From: Aureobasidium sp. EXF-3400
Lineage: Eukaryota > Ascomycota > Dothideomycetes > Dothideales > Saccotheciaceae
Direction: 5' to 3'
Length of the DNA: 10,737 bases
Assembly (NCBI GenBank): GCA_024195585.1
Contig: SWBL01000708.1
Coordinates: 1-10,737, forward strand
Below the pieces are notes generated by a model. That model was given only the letters and a program-made list of their open reading frames with translations, had not been told where the DNA came from and searched no databases. How positions within the stretch are numbered: position 1 is the stretch's first letter; every line of letters begins with the position of its first letter. Position numbers and translations under genes: made by a program. Shown piece by piece: positions 1-6,740 of the stretch.

Positions 1-3
1 ATT

Positions 4-99
4 GGTCAGATGGCCGAGTGGTTATGGCGCTAGTTTCAGGCTCACCTGAAATGAGTTTACTAGTGAGAAATCGCGTGGGTTCGAATCCCACTCTGATCA
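4..99 (+). tRNA. tRNA-Leu(CAG) with a 17-nt intron
   Basis: Elongator leucine tRNA reading CUG codons. The 7-bp acceptor stem pairs 4-10 with 92-98 (one G-U), leaving discriminator A99 as expected for Leu. The D stem is GCC/GGC (13-15 with 26-28). The anticodon stem pairs 30-34 with 59-63. The loop carries U33 (T36), anticodon CAG at 37-39 and G40. An intron of 17 nt (41-57) follows position 37; it contains CCTGAA, which is exactly complementary to TTCAGG of the anticodon loop, the usual anticodon-intron pairing of eukaryotic pre-tRNAs. The long variable arm (64-74) folds as GA-GAAA-TC, a class II feature. The T arm is GTGGG-TTCGAAT-CCCAC (75-91), which also holds the B box. Everything needed for a functional gene is present. 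Confidence 0.96.
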
Positions 100-525
100 G
101 TATTCCTTTTGCCAATTGCTAGACCAGTATCCGCTTGTTTGCAAGTGTCAGATATCTTTGTTGAAATCCGACTTTTGTTTTGGTGTTCGCGTGGGAAATC
201 TGTGGGGCGGAGTGGGTGAAAGCTTGGCCAAGATTTGCAGCCGTCAAATCATAGATGGAATGAGCAGTGGGAAGCAGTAGTTCCTTCTCTTGCTGCTGGA
301 TTCAGAGTATTTCTATTCATGTGCGTCACGAGGGAAGAAGTGGAACGAGAAATCGTGTTTCAATAGAGAGAAGAAATTATCATAATCATTTGAGGTTTGT
401 TCGTAGTTACATCATTGTTTGAGCTTCCTGAATATCCAGATATCCACCGATGGTTATGTCTAACCATCAACGAAAGCAAGAGCGCCTGCCTCTTCGTTGC
501 TTCCTCCATACAACCTATTTACCGT
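100..525. other. Intergenic: 3' flanks of tRNA-Leu and the peroxidase
   Basis: This stretch lies between the tRNA-Leu and the stop codon of the minus-strand peroxidase. It should hold the peroxidase 3' UTR and polyadenylation region. I find no credible gene: the open frames overlapping it run into the antisense of the peroxidase. I checked for box C/D signals (a weak AATGATGT near 413 on the minus strand) and found no matching terminal stem. Confidence 0.6.
107..110 (+). terminator. RNA polymerase III T-run after tRNA-Leu
   Basis: Four consecutive T residues lie 8 nt past the tRNA-Leu discriminator base. This is the minimal length for Pol III termination; further T-rich stretches near 171-182 could act as backup. 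Confidence 0.5.
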
Positions 526-1845
526 CTAGGTAAGAGGAATAGGGCATCCCAAGTTCTTGAACGAAGGCGTGATCTTGCTAGCGACAAAGCTGAGAGCATC
601 AACAGTGGGTGTAATCACACCGTTGAGGTACGAAGGAACCTGTCCGGTAACGAGCTGGTACAGCAGACAAGCAGTTTCCGGAGCACCAAGGGCAAGTTCA
701 AGCTTGCCGTCCTTGATGGCGCCAAAGTTGATGGCGTCGAAGGAACCAGCTGCCGTGTTGCCGCCGAACAGGACAGGGTTCTCAAGGTACATGGTCAAGA
801 TCTCGGTGGTGACGTCGAGGTTGGAGTAGGGAGTGACGCGGTTGGTCCAGTTGTCGGGGATGCGTTCGCCACCGGTGAAGCCCCAGGTTCCGTCTGAGTT
901 CTGTTCGGCACCGAAGAAGGAGGAGATGGTCTCGAGGTCAGGAGCGTAGCCGTGGTTGCCGTTGGGCATAAGGGTGTAGAGGAAAGAAGCGGCTCCGTAG
1001 AGAAGCAGAGTCAGAGGGCCGAAGAAGAAGTTGGGGTTCTCCTGGAGGGATTGATTGTAGCGCTGCAGGCGGTATTTGGACAGGTTCTCGCGGTTGAAGT
1101 CGCCCTGGCAGGTGTCTTGCATCATGCCGAAGAGAGTGCCGTTGAAGGAGTAATTGTCTCCGTCGGCAAGGAAGTAATCGTCTCTGGTGAGCGAAGAGTC
1201 GGCTTCGAACTTGTTGTGGCCATCGAGACCAGGTTCAGAGCCTGTGAGCACAGGGCTGAATGAGGTTCTGGTTGTGGCATCACATCCGATGGAAAGCTTC
1301 TCGGTGACAAGATCGCCATCGGTGAGGGTGAGACCAAGAGCGGCGAGAAGTGTAGCCAGATCGTATCCAACATTGTAAAGGTTCTGTTGGGCATCCACAA
1401 GCTCGTTGAATGTGGTGATACCATCGTGAGAAAGGAAGTGGTGGTTGGCCTGCACGAGTTTAGTGGGAAGCTAGACATGGAGGTTGACAGAACTTACGGC
1501 AGCGTTCAGTCCAGGGCAAGGTCCACGGATATCGTTGGGCCCAGGGGCTTCGTAGTAGTGAGCGGTATCACCATCAGCGGGTACCTGGTATCCACCGATG
1601 CCCTTGCCGGGTGCACCATTTTGGGCACCGTTGTAAGGATACTTTGCGTTGTAAGGTGCAGCACCTTGGTGGTTGGCGTTGAAAGGGCAAGTGGCTGGGC
1701 CACCCTTCTGTGTGCCACCAGATTGTTGACGTCTGACCTTGCGTCCGGCTCCGAGAAGAGTGCTGTCAACACCAGGTTGGTCAACAACCCAAGGGAAGGC
1801 TGAAGCCGAAGCAACGAAGAGAGAGACAATGGCGATGTTCTTCAT
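526..1845 (-). CDS. Secreted heme-thiolate peroxidase (chloroperoxidase / unspecific peroxygenase family)
   Basis: Two exons: 1845-1498 and 1449-526, with a 48-bp phase-0 intron (GTAAGT ... CACTAAAC ... GCAG, 1497-1450), giving 423 residues. The start is the ATG at 1845; the upstream in-frame codon at 1866 is TTG. Residues 1-16 (MKNIAIVSLFVASASA) form a signal peptide. A dibasic KVRR at 36-39 is a plausible Kex2 site, followed by a Gly/Asn/Pro-rich linker to about residue 98. The family signature APGPNDIRGPCPGLN ends at residue 114, with Cys110 in the PCP motif as predicted axial heme thiolate. The second motif, usually E-G/H-D-x-S, reads EADSSLTR at 198-205. ENPNFFFG and YGAASFLY follow at 253-274. 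Several N-glycosylation sequons are present. Family members use hydrogen peroxide for halogenation or oxygen transfer outside the cell; the substrate cannot be read here. A TATA box lies 68 bp upstream. Confidence 0.93.
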
Positions 1846-1912
1846 AGTGATGTGCTTGATGGTCAATGATTGACTTGATGGAAAGAAGAGTCCATGCAGC
1901 GTTACTCATGCC

Positions 1913-1921
1913 CTTTATATA
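1913..1921 (-). promoter_or_regulatory. TATA box of the peroxidase gene
   Basis: On the minus strand this reads TATATAAAG, a near-consensus TATA box, 68 bp upstream of the ATG at 1845. The spacing suits a short 5' UTR of about 35-40 nt. Such a box is typical of regulated, highly expressed secreted-enzyme genes in fungi. Confidence 0.7.
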
Positions 1922-2230
1922 TTCAGACGGTCCATACTCCGTTGAAGTCCAGCACTGTTAGCCTTGCCACAACGCACTTTGCGGGGACAGTGTGATCCCC
2001 TGGTTGGTGTTGCCAGTAAGGGGAAGGTTCGTTGTTGATCGTTAGAACAGGAAGGAGGTTTGCCTTGTTGATCTACAACCTCAGTGTAAGCATACAGACT
2101 TTTGGTGTGCACTTCATTCACCACTGACCAATCAAGAATCGTCTGGTCCAACTGTTCACCAGCCATGCGGCGCCATGCCTCGGTTTGTGGAGGTAGACTC
2201 AAAAGATCGACACAGCAAGAAGAGTGATAA

Positions 2231-2248
2231 AGCTTAACGGTTTAAGCT
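2231..2248. repeat. Perfect inverted repeat in the peroxidase upstream region
   Basis: AGCTTAA, spacer CGGT, TTAAGCT: two perfect 7-bp arms around a 4-bp spacer, about 390 bp upstream of the peroxidase ATG. It could be a dimeric transcription-factor site; the factor is unknown and a chance palindrome is possible. Confidence 0.5.
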
Positions 2249-2763
2249 CATTGAACGGGATCCGCGCCCCCTCCGCAATGTGGCGCATTTTATACCTTTT
2301 GGTAACTTGCCTCGGACTAATTCAGCTGTTCTGATTTGCTGCCCTCACTCATGTCTTTACCTATAAGGAAATTGATAGTCGGTGATGTACGGGGCGCGGC
2401 CCTTTTCCATGACTCTCAAAAACACTGCCTTTCAAAAACGACCGAGGCTCACTACATCTCGCACGTAACAACGTAGGTGCCGACCAAGAGAGCTGGAAAA
2501 TTGTCAGCGTGACCGTTGTCGTCAACTGCGACGACTTTTTGTGTTGGTTTTCGCGTCTCTGATTCGTCATGCACCAAATAATGTTACGTCCGAAAGTGTT
2601 TTGGCAAAATCAGCGTCGACCGGTCCTGAGGACACTTCTCCGTGATACTTCAATGCTTGCAATTTGATGTGCAGACCGAGCCGTCTTCAAGACCTCCCGA
2701 GGTTCGAGGTCAAGTAATCGATTCGTTCTCGAGTCTGCAAGTTACGACTTGAAAACGTTCTTC

Positions 2764-4217
2764 CTATCGGCCGACAAGCTCGTCGACATTGTCCCAATCT
2801 ATACATGTCGCAGGCATCTGGTGTTCGGGTCCCCAGGGCCAGGTACTTTGCGTAACATCGATGTTGTGTCTTTCTTCCGCTTCACGTTCCATGCTATCCC
2901 AGCTCGGGTCGCTGTCCGTAGATTCAGTAAGAGCAGCCTTGTAGTTGGCGAAATCTTGGTAGATGTAGATGTTGCCTGCGTCTGTTTCTCTTGTTTCGAT
3001 GATTTTTCCATCGATGTCAGTACGAAATTGGAACCACCTCTTGTCTTGAGAGCCCGGCATTGCTACCAGACCATAGTTGTTGGCACTATCGGAAAACTCG
3101 TAGACACACCCGCCAGAGAAGACCCTGGTCATCGGGTCTGAGTAGAGAGCCTGAGTTTCGTGAAATCGCCGAATCTTGGTTGTGTTCGCGCCATACTCGG
3201 ACAGAAACACAGGCATAGCGAAGCTCTCATATCGGCTGATCTGATGCATTGTTAGCTCACATTGTACGCACTCTAGACCGAGAAGGCACACATACCATCC
3301 GGTTCCAGCCGGAGATTTGCATGTTCGAGTTTCCAGTCCAACCGTAATCAGCAAACTATGTGAGTAGTTAGAGCCCCGAAGCCTGTGCCGGGGTGTCCAA
3401 ATGACTTACTGCCCAAAAGTCAACTGTGGTCTCTCTGTCGCCGGAATACAGGTATTCGATGAATCCTGGAGTGAGGTTGATGGGCGGGACACACGCAGAA
3501 GAATATCCCACAGGGATTATTCTTGTCCCTTTGGTCTCACTGCTGCGGGCTAAGTACCTCTTAAGATCTCGGATGACAGCTTTCAGAACCGGAGTCACGT
3601 TTAGGTGGTCACGGCCGTTGACTAGTCCATTGGCCGCAGTAATCGCCAGGGTGTTTGGATAGGCAGCCATGGTACCAGCAGTCCTGAGCATAGAAGAGAC
3701 GTTGGCGGTATTGTACGATTCATAGGGTTTTGCTCGGTTTATGCAGGAGAATGGGTTACAGACACCCTATTGAATTTTGTGTTAGTTCAAGCTTCAACAA
3801 TGGAGAGGTGCTCCAGTATGCTGACCGCGATGACATAGATTCCCGCTGACTCGAGTAACTTCATTGCTTTGTCATGTTTCTTCTGGTTGTCGATAGAGTC
3901 TAGATGGGTTTAGTCATGCTAATCGTGCTGCTTGTACGTGACGGACATATATGCAGAGTGTTTACTCCAAGTTCCTTGAATAGGACAAGGTTTCGTTCTA
4001 GTTCGAGTATACGGTCGTCTGAGATGGGATCATTGATGATGCCGCGTTGGAATTCGTCTCTGGGTTGATAGACGACTCCTCGGATGAAGAACTTATCTAT
4101 GGATCTGATCATTGATTGTGCATGTCTGAAGCAATGCACTGAGCTTACTCTTTCATCACCTCTCCAGAAGTAGCGGCCTCTAATGGTGATCGGTATAGAG
4201 CTTGATTCAATAGTCAT
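2764..4217 (-). CDS. GH72 (GEL/GAS) 1,3-beta-glucanosyltransferase-like protein, probably inactive
   Basis: Six exons on the minus strand: 4217-4149, 4091-3947, 3899-3826, 3766-3410, 3355-3296 and 3240-2764, giving 393 residues. Introns are 57, 47, 59, 54 and 55 bp; most have clear CTAAC-like branch sites. Intron 2 uses the weaker donor GTCCGT, chosen because it keeps NTLHIYSIDN in register with the family. An in-frame TAG lies 9 nt before the ATG, so no longer N-terminus fits without another exon. Family landmarks: FFIRGVVYQ (24-32), ESAGIYVIAGVCNPFSCIN (88-106), VIRDLKRY (160-167), IPVGYS (180-185), PVFLSEYGAN (245-254, predicted nucleophile Glu250) and VFSGGCVYEF, then a short acidic C-terminal part. 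The acid/base motif GNE of active enzymes reads ANG at 141-143. There is no signal peptide, GPI signal or X8 module. Active GH72 enzymes remodel wall beta-1,3-glucan; this protein looks intracellular and its role is unknown. Confidence 0.87.
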
Positions 4218-4450
4218 GTTTGGCTATGTGGTTGTTGTTTGGGGAAGATGGTTGCCTTGAGTTCACTTCGAGACGTTCTGCCAAGCTGATGTTGTCATCG
4301 TGCAGCGCGCGAGTCACGACTGCCTTTTGAGGTGAATCAAGTCATCTTGCTCAACAAGGAACATGACAAGAATCTGAATTGTCAAGTTGTCTACCAGTTA
4401 CCAGACATGGCTCCTTACTCAACAATGGTCGTCATAACAGTCATCGTTCT

Positions 4451-6173
4451 CTAAAGACTCGGCAACACCATACCGTCTGGCGTACGCTTCCACTGCTTGG
4501 TGATGGGGTCGAGCAATCCTTCTGCTTCTTGCCATTCCCTTTCGATTAGATCCGCTCGGCTCTGATCCCTAGGAACTATCCTGACCTCGAACTCTTCAGG
4601 CATCGCCATAATTCCTTGAGTCAATCTATCGGGATCGGGTAAAATTGCTTCACCCGTCGCAGGGTCAATGACAGGCTGAATGTCGAACGCCCACAGAAGT
4701 CTGGACATGCCGAGGAAGAGGGAACGCTCTGCGACGTGCATACCCTGACAAATCCTCCTGCCCGCTCCAAAGGTAAACGCGTCTCTCTTCGAAGCATCCG
4801 GCTGAGTTGCTGAGTCCGCGCAATTCAAAAAGTCATCCTTAAATCTGTCTGGGTCGAAGCGTCGTGGCTCTGGTGAGCGATTGGAATCCATGTGAATTCC
4901 CCATACGTTGTTCATCACACCTGCACCTTTTGGAATCTTGTAGCCCATGTAAACGTCGTCCCGGGTGACGGCATGAGGGACTGAGCCGAGGATGGTTGTC
5001 GGCATCCATCGAAGACTCTCCTTCACACAGCCTCGAATATACTGGAGATTTGGCTCGTCTTCCATATTGGGCAGACGGTCTTTGCCGACAATACGATCGA
5101 TCTCGTCTTGGGCCTTTTTCTGGACCTCGGGAAAGAGCAGCATCGCTTGCACAAAAGCGTAAAGAGTGTTTGAAGTAGTGTCGCTGCCGGCTTCGAGAAG
5201 CGTCCCGGAAATGTAAGCTGCCTGTTCATCCGAAAATCCTTCTTCTTGCTGAGCTTGAGCCATTCCGACACAGAAGCAGGGTCGGATAGTGCCAGCCTTT
5301 ACTGCTTCTTTCGCAGTAAGCCAATGACCTACGTAAAGCTCTCTCTCCTTCCTGAATGATTCCTTGGCCCTTGCCTGCAAGGGCAAGATCCAGTCGGGAA
5401 GTTTTCGGAGAAGCGGGAAAGAGTCCAGGAGTGCTGCGGTCCCAGTTTGGTTGATCTGGACAAATTCGGAAAAGCCTTCGAAAAGTTGCATCATCTTGTC
5501 GTCGTCATAGGTAGGAGTGCGCCAACCAAAAACCATGGTGGTCGTCAAAGCATTAGAATAACGACGGATGTTCTGCAAGCAACGGTCCGGAGAGACGAGC
5601 ATCTCGTGAAGCATCTGCTTATTCTCGAGAAGCTGGTAGGGGACGTATGTCTTAGCTACATTGACATTGAGCAAGGCATGGCACATCTTGCGAAAGTAGC
5701 GCCATGTCGGACCGTATTCCTCCAGGAGGTTAGCAGAAGGTCGTTGGGTGGGCTGGAGAAATTACCATCATCAAAAAGCGCAAACCTCCACTGCAGACCT
5801 CCTGACCTATATACATGTCTAGACGGTCAGAGTAGATGGCGCTGCGTTTGTCAAGAAGATCTTTGACTGCTTGGTCACTGGATAAGACTATAAGAACCCT
5901 GGTGCCGAGCATAAGACTGTAGATGGGACCGTATTCATTAGCCCACTTCTGGAACTGAAGGTGTGCATCTCTTGTGGGCATCTGACGTGCGGTCAGTAGA
6001 CTTCAAGAATGGAAGAAAGTCGAAAAGTAGTGTACCTGATGAATGTTGCCGAGGATGGGTATGGTAGGTGGGCCAGGAGGATAGTTCTTATCACGGCGAC
6101 CTACGGTCAGTGCCTTCTTGACCAGAAGAATAACAGCAACGATAACAAAGATGGTGAGGGTTGACAAGGCCAT
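4451..6173 (-). CDS. Microsomal cytochrome P450 monooxygenase
   Basis: Three exons: 6173-6036, 5981-5766 and 5719-4451, with introns of 54 bp (GTACAC...GTCAG) and 46 bp (GTAATT...TGCTAAC...GGAG), giving 540 residues. The ATG lies in TCAACATGGC, a good fungal start context. Residues 2-20 form a hydrophobic ER-membrane anchor, followed by the proline-rich hinge [25 protein letters not shown] (119-130) is the helix-C WxxxR region. The I-helix oxygen-activation motif AGSDTT is at 295-300, the K-helix ESLR at 352-355, FDPDRF at 406-411 and the heme loop [10 protein letters not shown] at 435-444 with Cys442 as thiolate ligand. All hallmarks of a functional class II P450 are intact. Overall it resembles fungal E-class group I hydroxylases of secondary or xenobiotic metabolism; I cannot assign the CYP family or substrate. 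It lies 233 bp upstream of the GH72-like gene on the same strand. Confidence 0.95.
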
Positions 6174-6740
6174 GTTGACTGATACAAAGCTGTGTCGGAG
6201 AGCTTGGCTGTACTTGTACCAGAGGTTGACGAGTGTTAAGATACATGGGCAGCAGGTTGCAGCTTACTTATCAGGGAGTTGTAGAATTGCACAGAAGGCA
6301 GACACGGGACATATTAGACGACGATGTGCATACAGGTAATATAGTTAGTGGGCCCAAGAATCCTTCACAGCGTGTTGGCACGCATCAGGATACAGTACAG
6401 TACATGGCACTCTGACGAGTGAGAAGGTCGGTTGACATGACTATTCGTTGAGTGGGGCGGTTTCGCCTGTGGACCAAGCACTCTTATCGGTATAATCGGT
6501 ATGATGTGTAGTGTAGGAGAAGGTGTGGGCGGTGTAGAAGAGGAAGAGGAAGCACTTTGAGCACAGACACGGTCGCGAGCGCGAAGCAGCCTCGGCCAGG
6601 CAGTCGCGTCTTCCGGGAGATGGTCATTTCCTATCTTGGACACTTGAACACTGGTTCCTGCCTCAGCTGGAGATTTCTTTATTGTGCACTTAAACTCTCG
6701 TTTCTGCCAATGCGCTCGAGCGACAGCGCCAGCGACCAAC
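6174..6740. promoter_or_regulatory. Divergent promoter region between the P450 and nbs1
   Basis: This 567-bp region serves two divergent genes. A weak TATATTA on the minus strand (6344-6338) is the only TATA-like element toward the P450. ATCGGTAT is repeated in tandem at 6486-6493 and 6495-6502; its flank reads GATAAG on the minus strand, a GATA-factor core. Toward nbs1 the sequence is TATA-less and rich in CG steps, with TCGCGA near 6572-6577 and CGCGT at 6605-6609 (ACGCG on the other strand, an MCB-like core used by cell-cycle MBF factors). A 195-codon open frame on the minus strand here is compositional and not supported. Confidence 0.5.
6208..6267 (-). other. Possible 5' UTR intron of the P450 gene
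   Basis: Upstream of the P450 start the minus strand carries GTAAGC at 6267, CTTAAC (branch-like) and an ACAG acceptor ending at 6208, a 60-bp candidate intron ending 34 bp before the ATG. It would remove an upstream ATG in CCCATGTATC. No coding constraint supports it, so this rests on splice motifs alone. Confidence 0.3.

Larger units (their letters stand above)
1846..2763. other. Intergenic: peroxidase promoter and 3' flank of the GH72-like gene
   Basis: A 918-bp region without a credible gene. Its left part is the peroxidase promoter: TATA box at 1913-1921, an inverted CCAAT motif context (CCAAT on + near 2128) and a palindrome at 2231-2248. Immediately beyond that a C-rich stretch at about 2261-2275 reads on the minus strand as GCGGAGGGGGC; this contains an SYGGRG match (CreA-type) and an AGGGG stress-element core. 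The short open frames here start on TTG or match nothing I recognise. The right part is the 3' flank of the GH72-like gene. Confidence 0.55.

Noticed and set aside
290..420. Box C/D snoRNA in the tRNA-Leu to peroxidase gap
   Set aside because: AATGATGT and CTGA occur on the minus strand but with no terminal stem and no recognisable rRNA guide.
397..897. 166-codon plus-strand frame antisense to the peroxidase
   Set aside because: It is the shadow of the peroxidase second exon; no independent coding evidence.
1915..2202. 95-codon minus-strand open frame in the peroxidase promoter
   Set aside because: It begins at TTG and runs over the TATA box of the peroxidase; more likely chance.
526..6173. 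Secondary-metabolite gene cluster
   Set aside because: Only tailoring-type oxidative genes are present; no PKS, NRPS, terpene cyclase, transporter or pathway regulator.
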